Shown: in pieces, positions 9,169 to 17,736 of the stretch
Position numbering within the stretch: position 1 is the first letter of the stretch
Layout: each line of letters starts with the position of its first letter
NCBI RefSeq assembly: GCF_000943555.1
Contig: NZ_JTDV01000005.1
Span: 248,001 to 312,000, forward strand
Direction of reading: 5' to 3'
Length of the DNA: 64,000 nucleotides
Origin: Neotamlana nanhaiensis
Lineage (GTDB): Bacteria > Bacteroidota > Bacteroidia > Flavobacteriales > Flavobacteriaceae
Made by a program: the position numbers and the translations under genes
The notes under the pieces: model-generated
What the model saw: the letters and a program-made list of their open reading frames with translations, nothing else
Told to the model about the DNA's origin: nothing
The model's database searches: none

Positions 9169-9960
9169 TTATAAATCTTGCGAATTTGCAATAATTTCAG
9201 CGATATCTAACACCGCAATTTCTCTTTCTTTTTCTTTAAATTTTATACCATCGGTCATCATAGTATTACAATACGGACAACCAGTAGCAATAATTTTAGG
9301 GTTGGTTTTAAGCGCATCTTCGGTACGAAGTACATTAACATCTTTATCTCCTTTTTCAGGTTCTTTAAACATTTGCGCACCACCAGCGCCACAGCATAAG
9401 GACGTACGTTTGTGGCGTTTCATTTCTACCAATTCTACTCCTGCTAATTTTAGTAATTCGCGTGGCACTTCGTAAACACCATTAGCTCGACCTAAATAAC
9501 ACGGATCGTGAAACGTTACACGCGTACCATTGTAATTTGATGTTGATGGTTTTATGCGCCCATCATCAAATAATTGTTTTATAAATTGCGTATGGTGTAA
9601 CACCTCGTAATTACCTCCTAATTCAGGATATTCGTTTTTTAAAGTATTGTACGAATGCGGATCGGCAGTAACTATTTTTTTTACTTCGTAAGCATTTAGA
9701 ACTTCAATATTAGTTACCGCTTGCATTTGGAACAGAAACTCGTTTCCAGCACGTTTAGCAGCATCGCCAGTACAACTTTCCTCAGTTCCTAAAACTGCAA
9801 AATCTACATTGGCTTTATTTAAAATTTTAACAAAAGCACGTGTTATTTTTTTTGCTCTATCGTCGTAACTACCAGCAGAACCCACCCAAAATAATATTTC
9901 GGGCGTTTTTCCTGCGGCCATTAAATCGGCCATAGTTGGTACTATTAATGTCTCGCTCAT
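9169..9960 (-). CDS. CCG-domain (HdrB/LutA-like) iron-sulfur protein
   Basis: A 263-aa cytoplasmic protein with two cysteine-rich domains of the CCG type found in HdrB, GlpC, LutA and GlcF. The C-terminal copy is complete: HDPCYLGR near residue 150, LCCGAGGAQ near 187-195 and CPYC near 228-231. The N-terminal copy keeps only part of the motif (ESCTGDAAKRAG near 61-72). In HdrB the CCG cysteines hold unusual 4Fe-4S clusters. Its natural partner is probably the membrane 4Fe-4S protein at 10985-12292, with two exported proteins between them. Substrate or final electron acceptor is unknown. Confidence 0.85.
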   Translation of the reverse strand: MSETLIVPTMADLMAAGKTPEILFWVGSAGSYDDRAKKITRAFVKILNKANVDFAVLGTEESCTGDAAKRAGNEFLFQMQAVTNIEVLNAYEVKKIVTADPHSYNTLKNEYPELGGNYEVLHHTQFIKQLFDDGRIKPSTSNYNGTRVTFHDPCYLGRANGVYEVPRELLKLAGVELVEMKRHKRTSLCCGAGGAQMFKEPEKGDKDVNVLRTEDALKTNPKIIATGCPYCNTMMTDGIKFKEKEREIAVLDIAEIIANSQDL

Positions 9961-9966
9961 AGTATT

Positions 9967-10605
9967 TTATTCTGATTTCTTTTTACTCTCAAGCATTAAA
10001 TCTTGCTTATAATATTTTGCTTTTTCTAACAATTCTGAAGGCAGTATTTGGTACACCAATGGCGAATCGGCATCGTAGTTTAAAACCGTCCATTGGTTAT
10101 TACTTGCCTTATCTTTTAAAGCAATGGTCATGCTATTATTTGCTAAAACATCGAGGGTATTATTAGTAATAAAATTAACGTCCATTCCTTTGGCTTTCAT
10201 CATGTTTTTCATCATATCTTGCGAAGCTTCATCGAACTCTTGGTCTTTAAAAGTCATTTTCATTTTCATATCGTAAGAAATAAAAGCATACTTTAAAGTA
10301 TCATGCACATTAAAAATATCTGAAATTTTAAACTCTGGTTTTTCTTCTGACATATCTATTGACAACATGCCATTTCCTTCAAAAGTGCTTTTAAAAACTT
10401 CTTTTAAAGATTCTTTAGGAACAATTGAAAACACTTTGGGGTGCATTTTATCGATAAGCGCATCGTAGTTTTTTGTAGCGACATCGTTTAACATGGCATT
10501 TGCAATTTCCTTGATTTGTTGAACTTCGGAAGCATCACTTTGTGAAAAACCTGCAATACTAAAACATAATATTAAGGTTAAAAACCATACTTTTAAAAAC
10601 TTCAT
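9967..10605 (-). CDS. Exported protein of unknown function
   Basis: A 212-aa protein if started at the ATG at 10605, which places a clean signal peptide (MKFLKVWFLTLILCFSIAGF, ending at about residue 20) at the N-terminus and leaves one base after the upstream stop. A start 27 bases further upstream at 10632 is possible but would overlap that gene and put a polar extension before the signal. The mature part is lysine- and methionine-rich, mixed alpha/beta, with no cysteine and no motif I recognise. It resembles small NTF2-like or DUF-type periplasmic proteins only in length. Context: sandwiched between the two iron-sulfur genes. Confidence 0.75.
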   Translation of the reverse strand: MKFLKVWFLTLILCFSIAGFSQSDASEVQQIKEIANAMLNDVATKNYDALIDKMHPKVFSIVPKESLKEVFKSTFEGNGMLSIDMSEEKPEFKISDIFNVHDTLKYAFISYDMKMKMTFKDQEFDEASQDMMKNMMKAKGMDVNFITNNTLDVLANNSMTIALKDKASNNQWTVLNYDADSPLVYQILPSELLEKAKYYKQDLMLESKKKSE

Positions 10606-10606
10606 T

Positions 10607-10981
10607 TTAATATTTACTTGATATTTTTTCATTTGATTCGTCTTGATGTTGCTGCTCTTCTTCTTTTAAATTCGCAAAATCTTCTTTTGAAACTCTAATA
10701 TAAACCGCGTGTCTATATATACCATTTAACATTCTAACGCCTTTTGCATTTCGAATTAAAAAGGTTTGGCGTTTAGCTTCTTCTGAAACTCTTTCCTTTT
10801 GATAATCGGAGCAATAATCGCAAAATACATGTTTTACCTTAATAGATTTTGCATTGCCATCGGTGTAATGAATGGTGGCGTAAACCTTAATTTGAAGCGA
10901 ATCTTTTTGATAACCTACCTGCGCTTGCATTTGGTACAGACCAAAAGATAAAATTAGCGCTATGATAAGTTTGGTTTTCAT
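10607..10981 (-). CDS. Small exported protein with a CxxC motif
   Basis: A 124-aa protein with a signal peptide (residues 1-20, ending LYQMQAQ) and a short basic and acidic mature part. It carries the pair HVFCDYCSDY near residue 47-56, a CxxC that could bind a metal or form a redox disulfide in the periplasm. Family unknown to me. It starts 3 bases after the stop of the membrane 4Fe-4S gene and ends 1 base before the next exported protein, so the four genes from 12292 down to 9169 read as one operon. Confidence 0.7.
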   Translation of the reverse strand: MKTKLIIALILSFGLYQMQAQVGYQKDSLQIKVYATIHYTDGNAKSIKVKHVFCDYCSDYQKERVSEEAKRQTFLIRNAKGVRMLNGIYRHAVYIRVSKEDFANLKEEEQQHQDESNEKISSKY

Positions 10982-10984
10982 ACA

Positions 10985-12292
10985 TTACTCGTCTTTCCAA
11001 TTAAGTCTGTCCATTTGATTATAAGGCCATGGCGCTCCGTTATTTTCAATATTTGTCATCATATTATTTAACTCGGTAGGTGCGGCACTTTGCTCCATAA
11101 CCAAATAACGACGCATATCTAAAATTATTGACAGCGGATTGATGCTTACAGGACAAGCCTCTACACACGCGTTACAGGTTGTACATGCCCAAAGTTCTTC
11201 GCGAGAAATATAATCGTCTAACAATTGTTTGCCATCGTCTTTAAACTCGCCGTTATTGGCATCGATATTCTTTCCAACCTCTTCTAAACGATCGCGCGTA
11301 TCCATCATTATTTTTCGTGGCGATAGCTTTTTACCTGTTAAATTTGCCGGACACTCGCTGGCGCATCGTCCGCACTCTGTACAAGTATAAGCGTTTAGGA
11401 GTTGTACCCAATTTAAATCGGCTACATCTGAAGCTCCAAATTTTGCGGGTACATCATCATCGTCACCTTCAGCAGGAGCTGCAAACGGATCTGCATTAGG
11501 ATCCATCATCATTTTTACCTCTTTAGTAACAGCTTCCAAATTATTAAGCTGTCCTTTTGGTGTTAGTTTGGCATAAAAGGTATTTGGAAACGCCAACAAG
11601 ATGTGCAAATGCTTTGAATAATATAAATAGTTTAAAAACACCAAAATGCCTAAAATATGCAACCACCAAGCACTGCGCTCGATAATATGAAGTGCGCCTT
11701 CTGATAACCCTGAAAACAAAGGTGCTATAAATTGGCTAATAACATTGCCTGAATTCATGGCTTGAAAATGAACATCGGTAGCATTCATAACCAAAAATAA
11801 GGTCATTAAAACCATTTCGAAATACAAAATAAAGTTGCCATCGTTTTTTGGCCAACCATTCATTTCATTTTTCCAGAAACGTTGTAGTTTTATAATATTT
11901 CGGCGTATCCAAAAAACAATAACTGAGACAAAAACTAACAAAGCCAATACCTCGAAACTACCAATTAAAACCCCGTATAAACTTCCTATAGATGAAAAAA
12001 CACGATGGGTGCCTAAAATACCGTCAACTATAATTTCGAGTACTTCAATATTTATTATAATAAAACCTATGTAAACAATTACGTGGAGTATTCCTGCTAT
12101 TGGCCTGCGTACCATTTTACTTTGCCCAAGAGCAATCATCGCCATGTTTTTCCAGCGCTGCGATTTATTATCGCTTACATCGACATCTTGACCTAATTTA
12201 ATATTACGAATAAGCTTTTTTACATTTTTAGCAAAAAAGCCTATTCCCGCAATGAGTGCTATTACAAAAAGAATATTGGGAATAAAGTTCAT
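10985..12292 (-). CDS. Membrane-bound 4Fe-4S ferredoxin-type oxidoreductase subunit (HdrC/HdrE-like fusion)
   Basis: A 435-aa protein. The N-terminal half has about five transmembrane helices (near residues 3-21, 62-88, 102-125, 151-170 and 208-230), like the cytochrome-b type gamma subunit of nitrate reductase or HdrE. The C-terminal half has two 4Fe-4S motifs, CTECGRCASECP near 303-314 and CTTCNACVEACP near 371-382, as in HdrC. Together with the CCG protein at 9169 it makes a plausible membrane quinone-linked HdrDE-like electron transfer unit. It starts 5 bases after mlaD-like. The electron donor and acceptor are not evident. Confidence 0.85.
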   Translation of the reverse strand: MNFIPNILFVIALIAGIGFFAKNVKKLIRNIKLGQDVDVSDNKSQRWKNMAMIALGQSKMVRRPIAGILHVIVYIGFIIINIEVLEIIVDGILGTHRVFSSIGSLYGVLIGSFEVLALLVFVSVIVFWIRRNIIKLQRFWKNEMNGWPKNDGNFILYFEMVLMTLFLVMNATDVHFQAMNSGNVISQFIAPLFSGLSEGALHIIERSAWWLHILGILVFLNYLYYSKHLHILLAFPNTFYAKLTPKGQLNNLEAVTKEVKMMMDPNADPFAAPAEGDDDDVPAKFGASDVADLNWVQLLNAYTCTECGRCASECPANLTGKKLSPRKIMMDTRDRLEEVGKNIDANNGEFKDDGKQLLDDYISREELWACTTCNACVEACPVSINPLSIILDMRRYLVMEQSAAPTELNNMMTNIENNGAPWPYNQMDRLNWKDE

Positions 12293-12297
12293 TAAGT

Positions 12298-13230
12298 TTA
12301 ATTAGTTTGTGGTTCTTGGTAAGGTATTTCTTTTTTCGATAAAATCCTAAAATATCGTTTTGGATGCAATTTTATGTCTTGTAAAAGTGCTTCTAGTTCT
12401 TTTGTGGCACCTTCTAAATTAGTATACAAAGCATCGTCTTGAAGTAATTTACCAAGTGTACCATCACTACTATTCACTTTTGCTAAAACGTTATTTAAAT
12501 TTGCTAAAGTTGTATTGAGCGTTGCAACTGTATTGCCTAAATTAGCTTCTTTTAATTCGGTAATAACAACAGCTAAATCGGCACTCATAGTTTTAAAATT
12601 AGCTAAAAGTGCTTCTATATTAGCATCATTTTTCCCAATTAAACTGTTTACAGAATTTGATGTACCTTTAAAAGACTTTAAGGTTTCGTTTAGCTCATAA
12701 ATGGTTGCCTTTAATCCTTGGCTAGAATCATCTTCTACCAACTTATTTAAGTTAGACATTAATGTATCGGCCGATTTTAAGGTAAGATCTAAATCGGTAC
12801 TTAAACCGGAAAAGTTTTTTGATAAACTCGTTACCAATCCAACTTCTACTTCAGACTCTAAAACATCGCCTGGTTTTGCTCTTTCACCGTCTTTACGAAC
12901 TAAAATGGCTAATCCGTTACCGCCCATTAAGCCTGTTTCGTACATACGAATTTTACTGTTTTTTGAAAACACTAATTGTTCGTTTACAAAAAAAGCTACT
13001 CTGGTTTTTCCTGTTTTATAGTCGTATTTAATTTCGGTTACTTTTCCAACAGGATTTCCTTTTACCGTAACTACCGACGACGGCGTTAAAGCATTATAAT
13101 TAAACTCGGTATAATATACATTATTAGACTCTAAAAGGTTTTGCCCTTTTAAATAGTTAAACCCAAAAATAAAAAGGATGATTCCTAATAATACTAAAAT
13201 ACCTGTTTTGATTTCTTTTGATATCTTCAA
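12298..13230 (-). CDS. MlaD/MCE-domain lipid transport protein
   Basis: A 310-aa protein with one N-terminal membrane anchor (about residues 9-28, TGILVLLGIILFIFGFNYL), an MCE domain at about 38-115 (pattern NALTPSSVVTVKGNPVGKV then TGLMGGNGLAIL), and a long helical C-terminal part. It should form the periplasmic hexamer of an Mla-type phospholipid transporter; the ATPase and permease (MlaF, MlaE) are not next to it. It lies 51 bases after the cell-wall amidase gene and leads into the iron-sulfur operon. Confidence 0.85.
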   Translation of the reverse strand: MKISKEIKTGILVLLGIILFIFGFNYLKGQNLLESNNVYYTEFNYNALTPSSVVTVKGNPVGKVTEIKYDYKTGKTRVAFFVNEQLVFSKNSKIRMYETGLMGGNGLAILVRKDGERAKPGDVLESEVEVGLVTSLSKNFSGLSTDLDLTLKSADTLMSNLNKLVEDDSSQGLKATIYELNETLKSFKGTSNSVNSLIGKNDANIEALLANFKTMSADLAVVITELKEANLGNTVATLNTTLANLNNVLAKVNSSDGTLGKLLQDDALYTNLEGATKELEALLQDIKLHPKRYFRILSKKEIPYQEPQTN

Positions 13231-13281
13231 AATAAAAATGTTTTTTAAACAAATTTAATATAAATTTAAAAAGAACTGTTA

Positions 13282-14415
13282 CTAATTTGCTTGCGATTTT
13301 AAGGCTTTTGCTAAATCTATTTTTTCGCCATCTTTAAAAGCAACTACAAAGCACGAGCCGTATCCTTTTTTTCTTGCTTGTTCTTCTAACACTTTAGATT
13401 CCTCATAATTAGAGGTGTTACCATAAAAATATTTATATAAGTTACCTTCTTTTACTCGAGAAATATTATTTAGCCCATTAAAATTATAAGGTTTTGTTTC
13501 GAGCGCATTAGAACTTGCCGCAATTTGAATTTTATATGAAATGCCATTGGTGTCTACAACATCTTCTGTTATATTATTTTCATAAATTGTTTCAACATTA
13601 CCATCTAATTTTGCTTTATAATCTAAAATGGCATCTGTTATGGCTGTCGAAATTTGATTTTGCCCTTTTTTGGAGTTTAAATACTGGCCTTCTTGTTTAT
13701 AGGTTAAAAAACCTAACTCGACTAAAACACTAGGCATAACCGTTTGATGTAACACAATAAATCCAGCTTGCTTTACACCTCTGTTTTTTCTTTTTAAATC
13801 GTAAGTAAACTTTTTTTGAATAGCACTTGCCAACATGATACTTTGATCTAAATATTCTTCTTGACTTAAAAGAATACTCATTACCGATTCGGGAGAATTT
13901 GGATCGAAACCATTATAATTTTTCTCGTAATCGTCCTCCATAAAAATAACCGAGTTTTCTTTTTTTGCGACATTAAAATTAGTTTCATTTCGATGAGTAC
14001 CTAAAACAAAAGTTTCGGTGCCATGTGCCGAGGAACCCGCCCGATGTGCGTTACAATGAACAGACACAAATAAATCGGCATTCGCCTTATTGGCAATTTT
14101 ACCACGAACAAATAAATCTATAAACTTATCGGTTTTTCGAGTATATATAACCTTTATATTTGGGTTTTTCTCAAGTTCTTTTCCTACTTGCAACACCACT
14201 TTTAATGCAATATCTTTTTCTTTAAAACCACTTCCTGTATTTCCAGAATCTTTTCCGCCGTGGCCTGCATCTAAAACCACAACAAATTTGTTTTCTTGTT
14301 TTTCAACATCTTGTCCTGTAAATGCCGAAAATGTTAATACTATGATAAAGCATACGAAAACGTATATTCCCGTCGTTTTTAAGGGGTGAATTTTATTTTT
14401 TCTATTTAATTCCAT
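13282..14415 (-). CDS. N-acetylmuramoyl-L-alanine amidase with C-terminal SPOR-like domain
   Basis: A 377-aa Amidase_3 enzyme that cleaves the MurNAc-L-Ala bond in peptidoglycan. Residues 16-34 are an N-terminal hydrophobic signal. The catalytic domain spans about 42-270 with the zinc ligands in DAGHGGKDSGN (about 49-59), a Glu in GFKEKD, and SVHCNAH near 117-123. After a linker, residues about 293-370 (SYKIQIAASS onward) look like a SPOR-type domain that binds glycan stripped of peptide. Divergent from the LptD-like gene, which starts 165 bases away. Confidence 0.9.
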   Translation of the reverse strand: MELNRKNKIHPLKTTGIYVFVCFIIVLTFSAFTGQDVEKQENKFVVVLDAGHGGKDSGNTGSGFKEKDIALKVVLQVGKELEKNPNIKVIYTRKTDKFIDLFVRGKIANKANADLFVSVHCNAHRAGSSAHGTETFVLGTHRNETNFNVAKKENSVIFMEDDYEKNYNGFDPNSPESVMSILLSQEEYLDQSIMLASAIQKKFTYDLKRKNRGVKQAGFIVLHQTVMPSVLVELGFLTYKQEGQYLNSKKGQNQISTAITDAILDYKAKLDGNVETIYENNITEDVVDTNGISYKIQIAASSNALETKPYNFNGLNNISRVKEGNLYKYFYGNTSNYEESKVLEEQARKKGYGSCFVVAFKDGEKIDLAKALKSQAN

Positions 14416-14579
14416 GAAAATTTATTTACAACACGGTGTTAATTACAGTTTTAAAACTCATATTTTTTTTGAAAGAGAACTAATAAAAAGTAATATTTGC
14501 TCTCGATAAAAAAGGGCGGTTTTATTAAATAAAATTTTTAATTAAATAATAAATCAATCCCAGAAAAATATATGTAATT

Positions 14580-17342
14580 TTGGCATTTCAAAAACCGAGC
14601 CATACTTTTACAAAAATACATTTAAAAGCGTTGCATACAAACAACTTTAAAATACTTTTTGCACTAAGTTTTACAATGTTTATTAACATGTTAAGCTATG
14701 CTCAAGACATCCCAAAAAAGAAAGCCAGCTTCGAGCGTACCGAAAAAGATGTGGCGCTAAAAGAAACCGATTCGCTTACCGTTTTAGAACTTAATGATGT
14801 TGAAATTGAGCAAGATTCTACCATAACAGATTCGGTTAAACCTAAAAAAGAATTGCTTGAGCATAAGGTGGTTTACCACGCTGATGATTACACGCGTTTT
14901 AGCCAAAAAGACCATAAATTGTATTTATACAACAATGCCTCTATTGATTATGGCGATATGAATATTAAAGCGGGTATTATTATAATTGACCATGTAAACA
15001 ACACAGTTTACGCTAAAGGTATTGTTGATTCTACCGGAGCTTATACACAAAAACCCGTTTTTAAACAATCCAACAGCGAGGTAGAACCAGACTCCATTTT
15101 ATTTAATACAAAGTCGAAAAAAGCCTTAATTTACAATTCAAAAACGGCTCAAGGTGAAGGAACTGTAATTGCAAATATTACAAAAAAGGAAAACGACTCG
15201 GTGTATTTTTTGAAAAATGCCAAATACACCACCTCCGAAAATCTAGACGATCCAGAATACTACATAAAACTTCGTAAAGCTAAAATTGTGCCTGGTAAAA
15301 AAATTGTTACGGGTTTAGCTAATTTATTTATTTACGATGTTCCAACACCTTTAGGCTTGCCTTTTGGCTTTTTCCCTCAAAGCGAAAAACATACGTCTGG
15401 TGTTATATTTCCAACTTTTGGTGAGAATAATACACGGGGTTTCTTTTTACAAAATGGTGGTTATTATTTTGCAATTAGCGACTATATAGATTTGGCCGTT
15501 ATGGGCGATTATTACACCAATGGAAGCTACGGTTTACGTGTAGAAAACACCTACAATAGACGTTACAAATACAGAGGTAATTTTGCTTTACGCTACGAGA
15601 ATTTAATTAATAGCGAACGCGGTTTTTCCGACTATTCCAAAAACGTAATTTATAACATTCGTTGGTCACATAGTCAAGACTCAAAAGCGAGTCCGAGTTC
15701 TCGTTTTTCAGCATCTGTAAACCTTGGTAGTAGCCGTTATTACCGAAATTCTATCAATCAGGTAAATGCAGGTTCTTTCTTAAACAATACGTTATCGTCG
15801 TCGGTATCATATTCAAAATCGTTTGCTGGCGAACCCGAAGTTAATTTCAGCTTAACAGCAACGCATTCGCAAAACACCAATACACAAGTAATTAACATGA
15901 CGCTACCTACTTTACAAGCCAGTGTAGGTAGAATTTATCCGTTAGCACCAAAAGAAGGCACTAAAAAGGGTTTAATACAAAACATAAATTTACAGTATAA
16001 CATTCGTGGGGAAAACAGAATTACAACTACCGATTCGCTATTCTTTAAAAAAGAAATGTTTAACGATGCCAAAATAGGCTTTCAACACTCTATACCATTA
16101 AGTACTAACTTTAAACTATTTAAGTACTTTAGTGTGAGTGCTAGTACCAGTTATAATGAGGTTTGGACCTTTAAAACTGTTGAAAAACATTTTGATGAAA
16201 TAAATAGAGAAGTTATTACAGACACTATTAATGGTTTTGATGCCTTTAGAACCTACAACTTTAGTACCAGTTTAGGAACCACTATTTATGGTATGTTTAA
16301 TTTTGAAAAGAAAGGGAAAGATCCTAAAATTCAAAAAATACGCCATGTTATGCGTCCTTCAATTAGTTACAATATTAATCCTGCTTTCGATAAATATTAT
16401 GATTCTTATGAAGTTATAAGCGCCGATGGATTAACTACTAGCGATGTAGAATACACCCGTTTTGAGCAAAGCATTTTTGGTACACCTGGTAAAACCTTTT
16501 CGAGTTCTATGGGCATTTCATTAGCAAATAATTTTGAAGCTAAAGTAAAAGATAAAGACAGTACCGCAACCGAACCAAAAAATATAAAACTGCTTAATAA
16601 CTTAAACTTTTCTACGTCATACAATTTTGCTGGCGATTCATTGCAATGGAGTCCCGTAAGAATGAGTGGTGGTACGCAGTTTTTCGATAATAAATTAAGT
16701 GTAAATTTTGGTGCGACACTAGACCCCTACGCTTTAGATAACAACAACCGAAAAATTGATAAATTTAATATTGATAACGGCGGTAGTTTATTTAGACTTA
16801 CAAGTGCAAATGCCACAGCAAGTTGGTCGTTCTCTAGCAAATCGGGTGATAAGAAAAACGACGAAAAGAAACAACAAGGCATCGACGAAAATCTAAGAAG
16901 CGGTGGACGCGACGACGATTTATTTGGTATGCCGCAAGATTTTGCAAACGAGCAAATTCAAGATAAAAAAGGTGAAGAAGACGAGGCGACTAAAAGTTTT
17001 TACAATTTTAAAATTCCTTGGAATTTAAGGTTAGCCTACGCCGTAAATTACTCGAACTCTGCCAGACAAAACGAAATTTCGTCGCACTCATTAATGTTTT
17101 CGGGCGATATTAAACTTACCGAAAATTGGAATATTGGAGCATCATCGGGATACGATTTAAAAAATGCAGGTTTTACCTATACACAATTACGATTTGAACG
17201 CGATTTAATGAGTTGGCGCATGAATTTTAGCTGGATTCCTTTTAGTACAAATGCCTCTTGGAACTTCTTTATAGGTATTAAATCTAGTTTATTATCCGAT
17301 TTAAAATACGAAAAACGCCGTCAACCAGACCGCCGATTATAA
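14580..17342 (+). CDS. lptD: LptD-like LPS assembly outer-membrane protein
   Basis: A 920-aa protein with an OstA/LptA-like N-terminal domain (about 95-240) and a large beta-barrel of the LptD type, inserting LPS into the outer membrane. It is much longer than proteobacterial LptD and carries a charged insert near residues 755-800, usual for flavobacterial versions. No ATG precedes the signal peptide: the frame opens with TTG at 14580 (MAFQKPSHTF...), and a second TTG at 14631 gives a tighter signal sequence ending at LSYAQ. The 14580 TTG sits inside a TAATTTTG promoter-like word, so 14631 is a real alternative. Followed by ridA after 12 bases. Confidence 0.88.
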   Translation: MAFQKPSHTFTKIHLKALHTNNFKILFALSFTMFINMLSYAQDIPKKKASFERTEKDVALKETDSLTVLELNDVEIEQDSTITDSVKPKKELLEHKVVYHADDYTRFSQKDHKLYLYNNASIDYGDMNIKAGIIIIDHVNNTVYAKGIVDSTGAYTQKPVFKQSNSEVEPDSILFNTKSKKALIYNSKTAQGEGTVIANITKKENDSVYFLKNAKYTTSENLDDPEYYIKLRKAKIVPGKKIVTGLANLFIYDVPTPLGLPFGFFPQSEKHTSGVIFPTFGENNTRGFFLQNGGYYFAISDYIDLAVMGDYYTNGSYGLRVENTYNRRYKYRGNFALRYENLINSERGFSDYSKNVIYNIRWSHSQDSKASPSSRFSASVNLGSSRYYRNSINQVNAGSFLNNTLSSSVSYSKSFAGEPEVNFSLTATHSQNTNTQVINMTLPTLQASVGRIYPLAPKEGTKKGLIQNINLQYNIRGENRITTTDSLFFKKEMFNDAKIGFQHSIPLSTNFKLFKYFSVSASTSYNEVWTFKTVEKHFDEINREVITDTINGFDAFRTYNFSTSLGTTIYGMFNFEKKGKDPKIQKIRHVMRPSISYNINPAFDKYYDSYEVISADGLTTSDVEYTRFEQSIFGTPGKTFSSSMGISLANNFEAKVKDKDSTATEPKNIKLLNNLNFSTSYNFAGDSLQWSPVRMSGGTQFFDNKLSVNFGATLDPYALDNNNRKIDKFNIDNGGSLFRLTSANATASWSFSSKSGDKKNDEKKQQGIDENLRSGGRDDDLFGMPQDFANEQIQDKKGEEDEATKSFYNFKIPWNLRLAYAVNYSNSARQNEISSHSLMFSGDIKLTENWNIGASSGYDLKNAGFTYTQLRFERDLMSWRMNFSWIPFSTNASWNFFIGIKSSLLSDLKYEKRRQPDRRL

Positions 17343-17354
17343 CAATTATACATT

Positions 17355-17735
17355 ATGAAACAAATAATTACCACAACAAACGCTCCAGCTCCTATTGGCC
17401 CGTACAACCAAGCCGTTTTGGCTGGAAACACCTTATACATTTCAGGACAAATTGCTTTTAATCCAACCACTGGATATTTAATTCTTGACGATATTAAAAC
17501 AGAAACTAAGCAGGTAATGGAAAACCTAAAAGCTATTTTAGAAGCCGCAAACCTAACATTTAACAACGTGGTAAAATCGTCTATTTTTATAAGCGACATG
17601 AATAATTTTACTGAAATAAACGATGTTTACGGTAGTTATTTTGACGAAGCTACTGCACCTGCACGCGAAACGGTACAAGTGGCTCAATTACCTAAAAGTG
17701 TAAATGTTGAAATAAGTATGATTGCTGTAATTTAA
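17355..17735 (+). CDS. RidA/YjgF family enamine/imine deaminase
   Basis: A 126-aa protein with the RidA fold: the N-terminal APAPIGPYNQAV segment near residues 9-20, SGQIAFNP near 30-37, an Arg in the C-terminal PARETVQVAQLP segment near 101-112, and VEISMIAV at the end. RidA proteins hydrolyse reactive 2-aminoacrylate-type enamines from PLP enzymes. The conserved catalytic Arg (in PARETV) and acidic residue near the end of the family pattern fit an active member. Cytoplasmic trimer in known relatives. Cotranscribed with the LptD-like gene; the two are functionally unrelated as far as known. Confidence 0.92.
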   Translation: MKQIITTTNAPAPIGPYNQAVLAGNTLYISGQIAFNPTTGYLILDDIKTETKQVMENLKAILEAANLTFNNVVKSSIFISDMNNFTEINDVYGSYFDEATAPARETVQVAQLPKSVNVEISMIAVI

Positions 17736-17736
17736 T

